From assembly GCF_001870735.1 (NCBI RefSeq), contig NZ_MORL01000004.1, positions 66,250 through 130,249 on the forward strand: a stretch of 64,000 nt of DNA, read 5' to 3'. The notes under the pieces were generated by a model, which worked only from the letters and a program-made list of their open reading frames with translations, ran no database searches and was not told the DNA's origin. Position 1 is the first letter of the stretch; every line of letters begins with the position of its first letter. Position numbers and translations under genes: made by a program. Shown one piece after another: positions 1 through 9,700 of this stretch. The DNA is from Arsenicibacter rosenii (GTDB lineage: Bacteria > Bacteroidota > Bacteroidia > Cytophagales > Spirosomataceae).

Positions 1-137
1 AAAGAGGTGCTGGTTTATTGAGCAATGCGCAAATGTCCGGGACCGCAAAATAGGGCAGCGCTACGTTTAGCACCGCTGAATGTTGTATTTTCGGGTTTTA
101 ACTGACTTTCTGAATCATTTCCGTATTCATCAACGCC
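1..137. other. Left-edge stretch without a supportable gene
   Basis: No start-to-stop gene is visible here. Two forward frames are open to the left edge, closing at 19-21 and at 68-70, so the last codons of a truncated upstream gene could be present, but too few residues are visible to tell. A TATTTTCG stretch just before the peptidase gene is one mismatch away from the Bacteroidetes -7 element TAnnTTTG. Confidence 0.4.
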
Positions 138-1619
138 ATGTATTTTCTACCCAAAATGCTCAGCAAGCTTCTTACCGCAGCCTCACTGCTGCCCGCCCTT
201 GTTATGGCGCAACCCAAACCAGCGGCCAATGCCCTTTCGGCTATTAAAGAATCGGATCTGAAACGTGACCTCTATGCCCTTTCCGACGACCATTTCCGTG
301 GCCGGCAGGCAGGGTCGCTTGACGAACTGAAAGCATCGATGTGGATTGCCGAACAGGCCCGGGCCATTGGCCTCAAACCCCTCGGCGACGACGGAACGTT
401 TTTCCAGTTTTTCCACCTGCAACGGACACGTATCAGCGAAACCAGCCGCTTCATCATCGGTAGCCGCCAACTGGAATATGGCCGTGATGCCCTGGTCATT
501 ACGCCCGCGATTGCGTCGGTAGATGCGCCGCTGGTGTTTGTCGGTAAAGCTACGCCCGAAGAACTCGCCAATGTTGACCTCAAAGGGAAGGCCGTGGCAT
601 TTGAATTTTCGGGAAACCCAACGGCCGATATGAGTTTCCGGCGGTTTATGAACGCCACGTTCCAGCGCAAGTCGGCAGAGCTGATCAAGGCTGGGGCCGT
701 GGCCGTGCTGATTGTGTCCGATGATCGGGCGCAGCGGGTTTTCGAAACCTTCGGCAGCGCCCTCGAACTGGGGCGCTACGACCTGCCCGGTGGCCCTAAC
801 ACCCGCGTCTTTGCCCAGGCACCAGCCATCTGGCTGCCGGCCCGTGCCCTCGACTGGGTGAAGCAGCCTGACCAGCGATTTACCAACATCGTCAATGTGG
901 AAAGTTTCAGCTACCCGTCGGTCAACATCATCGCTAAAGTTGAGGGAACGGATCCGGTGCTGAAGAACGAATATGTCCTGATCAGTACCCATCAGGATCA
1001 TGACGGCATCCGGCGGGCCGTGGCAGGCGACTCGATTTTTAACGGTGCCGACGACAATGCCACCGGCTGCGCGGCTACCCTCGCCCTCATGCGCGCTTTT
1101 GCGCAGAAGCCAGGCAAACGGTCGGCCCTGTTTGTGTTTCACGGTGCCGAAGAGCGTGGTTTGCTGGGATCGCGTTACTACACGGCCCACCCCACGGTGC
1201 CGCTGGCATCCATCGCCGGTGTGCTGAATCTGGAAATGATTGGCCGGAATGCGCCCGACAGTGCAGCCCTGCTGGGTTCGCAACCACCGCACCGCAACTC
1301 AAAAGAACTGGTTGAGTATGCGTTAACGGCCAACCGCATGGGCCCCGGTTTCAAACTGGATACACGTTGGGACCGGGCCGACCACCCTGAGGGCTGGTAT
1401 TTCCGGAGCGATCACCTCCCCTATGCCCGTCTGAACGTGCCGGCTATCTGCTTTACCACGCTGCTGCACGCAGACTACCATACCCCTAAAGACGAACCGG
1501 ATCGTATTGACCTTAAAAAACTGGCGCAGGTAACCCGATGGGCCTATCTTACCGGCTGGGCCGTGGCTAATGCCCCGAAAAAACCGGCGATTGATGCCGA
1601 TTTTAAGCTGGAACGATAA
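138..1619 (+). CDS. Secreted M28-family metallopeptidase with PA domain
   Basis: A 493-residue exported zinc aminopeptidase-like protein. An N-terminal signal peptide ends near MAQPKP (about residue 24); translation could equally start at Met7 (position 156). The middle (about 125-240) fits a protease-associated insert. The C-terminal M28 domain shows the expected metal and catalytic residues: His285 and Asp287 in THQDHDG, Asp305/306 in GADDNATG, Glu338/339 in GAEERGLLG, Asp425 in RSDH, and His448 in DYHTPKD. M28 enzymes of this kind cleave N-terminal residues from peptides in the periplasm or outside the cell. The gene is monocistronic and converges on the next gene across a shared terminator. 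Family is secure; substrate is unknown. Confidence 0.9.
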   Translation: MYFLPKMLSKLLTAASLLPALVMAQPKPAANALSAIKESDLKRDLYALSDDHFRGRQAGSLDELKASMWIAEQARAIGLKPLGDDGTFFQFFHLQRTRISETSRFIIGSRQLEYGRDALVITPAIASVDAPLVFVGKATPEELANVDLKGKAVAFEFSGNPTADMSFRRFMNATFQRKSAELIKAGAVAVLIVSDDRAQRVFETFGSALELGRYDLPGGPNTRVFAQAPAIWLPARALDWVKQPDQRFTNIVNVESFSYPSVNIIAKVEGTDPVLKNEYVLISTHQDHDGIRRAVAGDSIFNGADDNATGCAATLALMRAFAQKPGKRSALFVFHGAEERGLLGSRYYTAHPTVPLASIAGVLNLEMIGRNAPDSAALLGSQPPHRNSKELVEYALTANRMGPGFKLDTRWDRADHPEGWYFRSDHLPYARLNVPAICFTTLLHADYHTPKDEPDRIDLKKLAQVTRWAYLTGWAVANAPKKPAIDADFKLER

Positions 1620-1628
1620 TAGAAAGTC

Positions 1629-1681
1629 CATTCGGGGGGAGTTCCCGGGAACGGGGTCGTCCCAGCGGCTCCCCCCGAATG
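1629..1681. terminator. Bidirectional terminator between convergent genes
   Basis: Perfect 13-bp inverted repeat: CATTCGGGGGGAG (1629-1641) and CTCCCCCCGAATG (1669-1681), lying exactly between the converging stop codons of the M28 peptidase and the M43 giant protein. Confidence 0.6.
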
Positions 1682-1688
1682 ACAAAAA

Positions 1689-4600
1689 CTACCGGCAGGC
1701 TTCTCCGGTAACGGTTACGGTATACGACGCCTTACATTCGCCGCTGCCCGCCACAAACGTGTAGGTGCCGGGTTTCGTTACATTCAGGCCCACCGATTCG
1801 TGTTGGCTGACCGCCCGGTAGACGGTTGAAAACACATAGCCATCCGGGCCGGTAAACACAAACGAATCGCCGTATGCATTAGCCACAAGCCGGACCACCG
1901 GCTGGCTACAACTCAAGGTGCCGCTTACGGCTACCGACGAAGCTACCGGTGGCAAACCGCCCGAACCGACGGTCACCTGCCCCACCCCCTGACACCCCGG
2001 GCCGCCCGGCAGACTGGCCACAACCGTGTAGCTGCCCGCTGCTGTCACACTAAACGTACCGGTTGTATTTACCTGTTCAACCCCGCTTCCGGAAAGCAGG
2101 CTGTAACTGGTCCCGGTTCCCGCCGGTGCGCTGACCTGTGAAACCGTTTTCCCGCAACCAATCGGCCCGTCCGACGTAACGGCCATCGGTACTGATTGAT
2201 AGCTCACCCCTACGGTCGCCGTCTGGCTGGTCGTACAGGAACCTCCGCGCGACAGCACCAGCGTATACGTACCCGCCAATGTCACGTTCGGCGCTATAAT
2301 CTGATGATCACTGTCGCTGCCAAACGTTTGGGCATAGGCAAACCCGCCCGGACCGCTGATCTGATAGCTCAGACCAACGCCGCTGGCCTGCAGGGCCACG
2401 CTGGTTAGCAAACACGTGAGCGTGCTGGTGGCCGAAAAACTACTGACCTGCACCGGTAGGCCTTCACTTACCGTACCGCTGAACGTCTTGCTGCAATCGC
2501 CGACAACACAGGTTGCGGTGTAAATACCGGTTACCGATGTCACAAAGGTATTGCCGGTCACACCCTCCGGCCAGTAAACGGTCCCGTTCGCCGGGCAACC
2601 GCTCGCCGTCAGCGTTACGCTGGCAGCAACACACTGGTTGCCGGAACTGATGCTGAATGCCGCCGGATAGGCAACCTGATCAATGGTAATGGTGGTCAGA
2701 CTCGTACAGCCGTTTGCTGTCCCGACGACTACACTAAATACTCCCCCCCGGGTTATCACAGCCGTCCCGGACGTATGTTGGGTCGATAAACCCGGACCGG
2801 TGAAGGTATAGGACGTTCCACCGCCCGCCGTCAGGGTCAGACTGGTTTGCAGACAGCCAATGGTGGTATTGACACCGGCGCTCAGCGTTGGTATGGGCGC
2901 GTTCTGATCAGCACTGAGCACTATCGTCTGGCTGGCGGTACACCCGTTGGGTTTGCCCACTAAAACAGTGTATGTATCCGCCTGCGAAACCGGAAAAATG
3001 CCGGTCACCGATGGCAGCATGGTACCCGCTCCTGCCAATGTGTAGCTGGTTCCTCCCGTAGCGGTCAGCGAGAGCAAAGGGTTTGTACAGGTCAGGGTGG
3101 CCGATGGCAGTATCGACAACACCGGCACCGGATTGGTCTGGTCAGCCTCAATAATGGCCGTAGCCGTGGCCGTACAGCCGCTGTTTGCCGTGACCGTAAC
3201 CGAATACACCCCGCTCGCGCTCACCGGCAGCGTGGTACCGGTACTGCCATCTGACCACAGAATAGCGGTTTCTGAGGTGAAAGCGGTCAGCGTTACGGAC
3301 GGGCTTGAGCAGGTCAGCGTAGCACTCGATGGTGTCACGCTCACGGTCGGAAACGACGGGTCATTGGCAATGTCAATGGTTGTTGTCCCGATACACCCGT
3401 TGGCATTTGTCCCTGTGACGGTATAGGTGCCAGGGGCATTCACCACGGCCGTTCCGGATGCGTTCTGGCTCAGGATACCGGGACCGGCAAATGTGTAACC
3501 GGAAGCCCCCGAGGCCGTCAGGGTCAACGATGGCTGCAGACAGGTCAGGGTGGAAGAACTTCCCGACGAAACGGCCAATACGGGGTTTGCAAACACGGTT
3601 GTTGAACTTGTCGCCTCCTGCCGGCAGCCGTAGCTATTAGCCGCTGTAACCGAAAACGTTTGCGGCCCCGCGGACAGCCCCGGCACCGAACGTGTATTGC
3701 CGCTGCCGGCAAGTATCCCGTTTGGTCCTGTAAAGGTGTAGGAAAAGGCCTGACTGCCTTCTGTTGCCGTTGCCGAGAGGGTAACTGTCTGACCCTCACA
3801 AGCCGAAGTACTGATCATGGATAACGCGACAGACCCGCTGAATACAAACGTGGCCGTTTCGGCACTGGTCAGGGCCGGAGCCGTACCGACTACCCGTAAT
3901 GCATAGCCGCTCCCCGGCGTTGTCGCCTGCGGGATGGTAACGGTTACCGGACTGCCGGTTCCTGTCCCGATGACAGTTGGTGAGCTGAAACGACCTGCCT
4001 GATCGGATAATTCGATCCGGTATTGGTTACCCTGATCCGGCGTAATGTTTGTTGTAAAGGAAACCGGAAACGTAGTCGCGGCATAACAAACTGCACTGAC
4101 GCTGCTGGTTATGGCCATCGCCGGCTTCACGAAGAGCAGGTAATCTTCTCCTTCTCCCGACCCGTATTCGACACAGGGATCCTCAACAACCCCGCTCCCT
4201 TTATAACGGCTGCGAATCCGCAGGCGTACGTTACCGGAAGTGGCAGATAAAGGCACCGTAAATTGTCCGGTTATCTGGGTAGTACCATTCATGACATCGC
4301 CTGTACTTTGATAAACCCGTTCGCCGGCATCCGTAAAATCGGTATTGTTATTGGCATCGATCCAGATGGCAATGTGTTCAGGATAATACCCGCCATCATA
4401 ACCGGTATTCATGGTAAAATTATACGGGGTACCCGGCGTTACCGTTGCGGCTGTCAGGCCGGTAAAATCGCCGTATGCATTCGGCGAACAGCCGCTATTG
4501 CTGTTGCTGATCAGCACGACGTTGCCGGTCGTAGCAACGCTGAAGTTATTGATATTCCGGTTATCAACACAGGTTGAGCTATAAACCGGGGCACAATAGG

Positions 4601-5834
4601 CCGGCATACTGACCGACTGACTATTCGTACTGTACGTGGCTTTACTGTTCGATGGTTTTACCCGATAGTAATAGGTTACTCCCTTTGTAGCCGTACGGTC
4701 GGTAAAGGTTGTAACGTTTTGATCTACCCCGCCAATGGCCAAAAAGCCGGTTGCCGGATCAGTTGACCGCTCGACGATATAGCCCGTTTCATTGGTTGAG
4801 TTATCTGTCCAGGTCAGAACCACACCGACCGCCACGGCGCCGGAAATCAGGGAGGCAACTACATTGGACGGCGCAGCCTGTGTTGTTTCTGCACAATCAA
4901 GGGTATAGCGGTTGGCCGGATTTGAATTAGGCACGTTATTAATGGCCAGGGCGGCATTTATCCGGGCATATTGCCCCGCCGTAAACCGGTTTGTTTCACA
5001 GAAGTAATAGCCCATGATATTGTCTGGCATCGGCACAAATGCATCCCCGTTGGCATCAACGGCCGTAATACCCGCCCCGGTCGTGGAACAATTCGTCAGC
5101 TTCCCGTCGACCAGATTATAAGGATCAGCCGGGGTATCGCATACATAATCGCCTTTCGTATCGCAGTTGGCCGGCAAACGGGGAGCCACCTCCGACGGAT
5201 TCCGCGTCACTAATTCGCGGTCAGCCAGGTTTACGGCGTCGCTGTTATTAAACGTATGCGGCAGATTAAAGTAATGGCCCAATTCATGGGCCAGGGTTTT
5301 ATCATCATCAGTCTGCCCGTTCAACACAAACGTCCGGTTATTCACTTTGCTCTGCGTAGCGCCAAAGGAGAAGCCACCCACCCCACCAAGGCTTTTGCTG
5401 AAATAAATGTTGTGGGCGTTATTGAGGTTATTCGCATTGGTAATGGCATCGCGGTCAAAATTCTGCGTATCCCAGTTATACATTGCCGTATTATTAATAT
5501 AATTGGGAGTATTAGCCGGTGTGCCGCAGATATAAAACTGAATGTTCGCATTAATAAAGTACTTGTTGCAGATCGCCAGGGCATTGTTAAAGGCCTGCAT
5601 CGATAAGTTGGTAACGCCTTCATTGGTCCGGACAAAGTGGGGTTTTACGGCAATATAAACAGGACCGGAGCTGGCGTCCTTGTTGGCCACTGTCCGGAAC
5701 TGCCGGATCAGTTGTTGGGCAATTTGTTCATCGGCCGGTTTCAGATCGCCATAGCCACAGGGAAGCTGCTGCGCAAAAACAGGATATTGCATTGCTACCA
5801 GAAGGAGCAATAACCATCGTAGAGGTTTATGCAT
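1689..5834 (-). CDS. Giant secreted M43 (pappalysin-type) metalloprotease with Ig-like repeats
   Basis: I start at the Met at 5834 (1381 residues) because it begins a typical signal peptide ending VFAQ; an upstream in-frame Met exists at 5882. The N-terminal third is a metzincin: HELGHYFNLPHTF gives the zinc signature HExxHxxxxxH, followed by a Met-turn (NIMGYYF), as in M43B pappalysins. Next come a fibronectin-III-like domain, a GEVED domain (YDGGYYPEHIAIWIDANNN), and about eight Ig/PKD-like repeats with recurring GCT, SLTLTA and GTYTV motifs. It was expected to end in a type-IX secretion sorting domain but I see none; instead its last ~165 residues resemble the end of the neighbouring giant protein. 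Probably a surface protease/adhesin. Confidence 0.85.
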   Translation of the reverse strand: MHKPLRWLLLLLVAMQYPVFAQQLPCGYGDLKPADEQIAQQLIRQFRTVANKDASSGPVYIAVKPHFVRTNEGVTNLSMQAFNNALAICNKYFINANIQFYICGTPANTPNYINNTAMYNWDTQNFDRDAITNANNLNNAHNIYFSKSLGGVGGFSFGATQSKVNNRTFVLNGQTDDDKTLAHELGHYFNLPHTFNNSDAVNLADRELVTRNPSEVAPRLPANCDTKGDYVCDTPADPYNLVDGKLTNCSTTGAGITAVDANGDAFVPMPDNIMGYYFCETNRFTAGQYARINAALAINNVPNSNPANRYTLDCAETTQAAPSNVVASLISGAVAVGVVLTWTDNSTNETGYIVERSTDPATGFLAIGGVDQNVTTFTDRTATKGVTYYYRVKPSNSKATYSTNSQSVSMPAYCAPVYSSTCVDNRNINNFSVATTGNVVLISNSNSGCSPNAYGDFTGLTAATVTPGTPYNFTMNTGYDGGYYPEHIAIWIDANNNTDFTDAGERVYQSTGDVMNGTTQITGQFTVPLSATSGNVRLRIRSRYKGSGVVEDPCVEYGSGEGEDYLLFVKPAMAITSSVSAVCYAATTFPVSFTTNITPDQGNQYRIELSDQAGRFSSPTVIGTGTGSPVTVTIPQATTPGSGYALRVVGTAPALTSAETATFVFSGSVALSMISTSACEGQTVTLSATATEGSQAFSYTFTGPNGILAGSGNTRSVPGLSAGPQTFSVTAANSYGCRQEATSSTTVFANPVLAVSSGSSSTLTCLQPSLTLTASGASGYTFAGPGILSQNASGTAVVNAPGTYTVTGTNANGCIGTTTIDIANDPSFPTVSVTPSSATLTCSSPSVTLTAFTSETAILWSDGSTGTTLPVSASGVYSVTVTANSGCTATATAIIEADQTNPVPVLSILPSATLTCTNPLLSLTATGGTSYTLAGAGTMLPSVTGIFPVSQADTYTVLVGKPNGCTASQTIVLSADQNAPIPTLSAGVNTTIGCLQTSLTLTAGGGTSYTFTGPGLSTQHTSGTAVITRGGVFSVVVGTANGCTSLTTITIDQVAYPAAFSISSGNQCVAASVTLTASGCPANGTVYWPEGVTGNTFVTSVTGIYTATCVVGDCSKTFSGTVSEGLPVQVSSFSATSTLTCLLTSVALQASGVGLSYQISGPGGFAYAQTFGSDSDHQIIAPNVTLAGTYTLVLSRGGSCTTSQTATVGVSYQSVPMAVTSDGPIGCGKTVSQVSAPAGTGTSYSLLSGSGVEQVNTTGTFSVTAAGSYTVVASLPGGPGCQGVGQVTVGSGGLPPVASSVAVSGTLSCSQPVVRLVANAYGDSFVFTGPDGYVFSTVYRAVSQHESVGLNVTKPGTYTFVAGSGECKASYTVTVTGEACR

Positions 5835-5999
5835 GTATGTTACGGTTAAAAGTACTATACAAATAAACCAACCCATGAACACTTTATCTATAAATCATTA
5901 AAAAATATTCTACTTTGTATACATAAATTCATATTGCCTTTAGTCATATTAGATACGCGTCAAACTACTATCTTTATAATCAGACCTTCTACCTTACTC

Positions 6000-6584
6000 A
6001 TGGAACTCATACCTGCCTGCCAGTATATACTGGATGAACTGACGCGGAATCTTTCGCCTCAACTGACGTACCACTGCGTGCAACACACGCTCGATGTGGT
6101 GGCCCAATCAGCAAGGCTGGCGGCGGCGGAAGGCATTACCGATCCGACCGAATCCGCCATTCTTCAGACAGCGGCGTATTACCACGATGCCGGCTTTATC
6201 CGGACGTATGATGAACATGAGGAAGAGGGCTGCCGCATGGCACAGGCGATTCTGCCGGGTTTCGGGTATAGTCAGGCACAGATTGAAGCGGTGTGCAAAC
6301 TGATCAGAGTCACAAAAATTCCGCAATCACCGGAAAGTCTGGCAGAACAGATCATTTGCGATGCCGATCTGGACTACCTCGGCCGCGACGATTATCCGGT
6401 CATCAGCCAGACACTGTATACCGAGTGGATTGCCTACAAGAAGCTCCCTGATCCCGCCCGCTGGCTGCCGGTTCAGGTTTCGTTTCTGGGCAACCACCGC
6501 TATTTCACCCAAACCAACCAACTTCTGCGCGAGCCGGTGAAACAACAGGCTCTTGAAAAAATAAAAGCGTTGCTGGCTATATAA
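6000..6584 (+). CDS. HD-domain phosphohydrolase
   Basis: A 194-residue soluble protein beginning MELIPACQ. The open frame extends upstream to 5934 but the extra residues look non-coding. The HD superfamily pattern is clear: His29 (VQHTLDVV), His62-Asp63 (YYHDAGF), a later histidine (DEHEEEG) and Asp in ICDADLDYLGRDDY. HD proteins hydrolyse phosphate esters, including nucleotides and (p)ppGpp-like compounds; the substrate cannot be told from sequence. It stands alone, diverging from the M43 gene and converging on the next giant gene. Confidence 0.85.
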   Translation: MELIPACQYILDELTRNLSPQLTYHCVQHTLDVVAQSARLAAAEGITDPTESAILQTAAYYHDAGFIRTYDEHEEEGCRMAQAILPGFGYSQAQIEAVCKLIRVTKIPQSPESLAEQIICDADLDYLGRDDYPVISQTLYTEWIAYKKLPDPARWLPVQVSFLGNHRYFTQTNQLLREPVKQQALEKIKALLAI

Positions 6585-6648
6585 TCCGGATATATAGGTA
6601 TTCACAATCTTTGTGATTCTTCTGTCTCTCCTTATGGCTTTAAACTAT

Positions 6649-6682
6649 AAAAAAATCGGCATCAGGATCCCTGACGCCGATT
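6649..6682 (-). terminator. Rho-independent terminator of the giant propeller/beta-helix gene
   Basis: Stem AATCGGC-a-TCAGG (6654-6666) pairs with CCTGA-c-GCCGATT (6670-6682), loop ATC. On the minus strand it is followed by seven T (6655-6649), the classic intrinsic terminator form. Confidence 0.7.
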
Positions 6683-6753
6683 CGAGCAACCTATTTGACC
6701 CAATCTCTCGGGTGTTATCACGCATCAATCTTCATGCTCTCTTTTCATTGCTT

Positions 6754-9700
6754 TTATTCCTGACACGCCGTGCCGGTCACTCCGATTGTGTAAACGGATT
6801 CGCAGTTGCCGCTGTACACTTTCAGGGTATAGGTGCCTGGTTGTTTAACCATCGGCGCAGTCACGGTCCGGGCGGCGGGAGTCCGGTATGCATTGGTGAA
6901 TACATAACCACCCGGCCCGGTAAATACGGCGCGATCGCCTACTATGTTTGCTGACAACGTAAGCTGACAAACCCCTCCGCCCAGCACACCGCTGGCGACC
7001 AGATTACTTGCAGTCGGCTGAACGCCTCCGGAAATGACGGTTACCGTTGTGGAGCTCATACACCCGCTGGTCCCGATAGCAATCACGGTGTATTGACCGG
7101 CTGTTGTTACGGTAAACTGTCCGTTGGTATTCGTTTGCTGATAGGCAGACGGCCCTAATACCGTAAAGGACGCCGCTCCCGGTGCCGAGGCGATAATCTG
7201 TGCACTGGACGAACCACACCCTAGCGCACCGTTTACCGTCGCAACCAGTCCGGCCAGTATGGTATTGCTGTTGACGAAGGTACTAGTCGTGGCCGTGCAA
7301 CCGCTGGCGTTTGTCAACGTTACGCTGTAGAGGCCGGCGGTTCCTGCCAGAATGGTACTGGCCGATACACCGGTAGACCAGACGGCGGTTCCGCTACCAA
7401 TAGCCGTCAGAACTACGGTCGGACTGGCGCAGGTCAGCGTTGCGTTCATCGGCGTAATGGAGACAGTCGGAGCAGACGTGCTGCTCTGCACCCCTACCGA
7501 GGTAGTGGCCGTACAGCCGTTGGCGCCCGTCGCCACCACCGAATAGGGCCCCGCCGATGAGACGGTCAGCGTGTTACCCGGCCCGTTCTGGCCACTGCTG
7601 AAAGCATAATTGGCATACCCCGCCGTGGCCGTCAGTGTCACCACCGGACTGGCGCAGGTCAGCGTCGCGCTCGACGGCAGCAGGCTCACCGACGGAGCCG
7701 TGGTGTTGCTGTACACCGTCGTGGTGGCCGTGGCCGTACAGCCGTTGCTGCCCGTGACCACTACCGTATACGTCCCCGACGCGTTCACCGTCGCCGATGA
7801 CCCGCTCTGGGCCAATACCCCCGGACCGCTAAAAACATAACTCAGCCCGCTGCCCGTGGCCGATGCCGTCAGCGTCAGGCTACGGCTGGTACAGGTCAGC
7901 GTGCCGCTCTGGCTGGCCGACAGGCCTACGCCCGTCGGGGCCGTGGTGCTGCCCGTTACCGTCGTTTGAGCCACCGCCGTGCAGCCCGAGGCATCCGTGA
8001 TCGTTACCGAATATAGCCCCGCTACGTTCACTACCGCCTGATTGGTCGTGCCGATCTGGCTGGCCCCGCCCCCGAACGTATAAGTCAGACTGGCCGGAGT
8101 GGCCGTCAGCGTTACCGACGGGCTGGGGCAGCTGATTGCACCGCTGGCCGTCAAATTCCCCGTGATCACCGCCGTGCTGCTCTGCACCCCTACCGAGGTA
8201 GTGGCCGTACAGCCGTTGGCGCCCGTCGCCACCACCGAATAGGTCCCCGCCGACGACACGGTCAACGTGTTACCCGGCCCGTTCTGGCCACTGCTGAAAG
8301 CATAATTGGCATACCCCGCCGTGGCCGTCAGTGTCACCACCGGACTGGCGCAGGTCAGCGTTGCGCTCGATGGCAGCAGGCTCACCGACGGAGCCGTGGT
8401 GTTGCTGTACACCGTCGTGGTGGCCGTGGCCGTACAGCCGTTGCTGCCCGTAACCACTACCGTGTACGTCCCCGACGCGTTCACCGTCGCCGATGACCCG
8501 CTCTGGGCCAATACCCCCGGACCGCTAAAAACATAACTCAGCCCGCTGCCTGTGGCCGATGCCGTCAGCGTCAGGCTACGGCTGGTACAGGTCAGCGTGC
8601 CGCTCTGGCTGGCCGACAGGCCTACGCCCGTCGGGGCCGTGGTGCTGCCCGTTACCGTCGTTTGATCAGTATCTCTACACCCCGCCGCATTACTCCCCGT
8701 GACGGAATAAACACCCGCCGCATTTACCACCGCAGTGCCTGCCAGTGCATTCTGGCTGAGAATCCCTGGTCCCGTAAACGTGTAGGATGACCCACCGGTA
8801 GCGGTCAAGGTCAGACTGGTTTGTGAGCAGGTCAGACTTCCGCTCTGATTAGCCGTTACGGTTACCGTTGGCGATGCCGGATCGGTCAGCGTAATGGTCC
8901 GGTTGTCGGTCAGCAGGCACGCTCCGCTTCCGTAGGTCAGCGAGAAGTTGCTGTACGTACCGGCCGGTAAACCGGTAACCGTAAACCGTCCGCCCGAGAC
9001 CGTCACCGTTTTCGGACTACCGGAACCGGTATAACTTACGGAATATGTACCGGCAGGCAGCGTGGTCACAAAGGTCAGGCTACCCGCTCCCTGGCAGGTG
9101 GCCGGATTGGCGGAGGCACTCACAGCCATCGTCGCACAACTTACCGTTAAGGCATAGGTATTGCTCACCGTCTGGCAGTTGTTACTGTTGGTAGCGGTTA
9201 TGCTGATCGGGTACGTCCCGGGCTCGGTTGGGGTACCGTTAAAGGACAGGATCGGCGAGGTATTGGATGAGAGCGTTATGCCTGCCGGTAAGGCACTGTA
9301 GGCAAATGTAAACGGCGCACCGACTCCGGATGCGGTAAAAGACAAGGCATTTGCCAGCGCGTTGCCCACCACGGCGGTTGTCAGGACAGGCACCGCAATG
9401 GATGGCGCAGCACCGGCCGTAATGGTTCCGCTGGCGGTTGTTGCACAGGCTCCGACAGTACAGGTTGCGGTATAAATACCGGCTAACGTATTAGAATAAA
9501 CGTTCCCCGTTATACCGCCCGGCCAGTTAACCGTTCCGCCTGTACAGCCACTAGCCGTCAGCGTCAGGGCACGACCGGCACAGGCAGTTCCCGAACCGGC
9601 CACGGTAAAGGTTACAGAGGCCGCATTGGTCGATTCGTATGAACCGGCATCCCGGGCCGATCCGACCTGCGTGTTGCCAAGTATATCGGTGGTGATCGTA

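Noticed and set aside
183-1292. Long antisense open frame opposite the M28 gene
   Set aside because: It is a by-product of the GC-rich codon bias of the real gene; it has no domain, signal or promoter.
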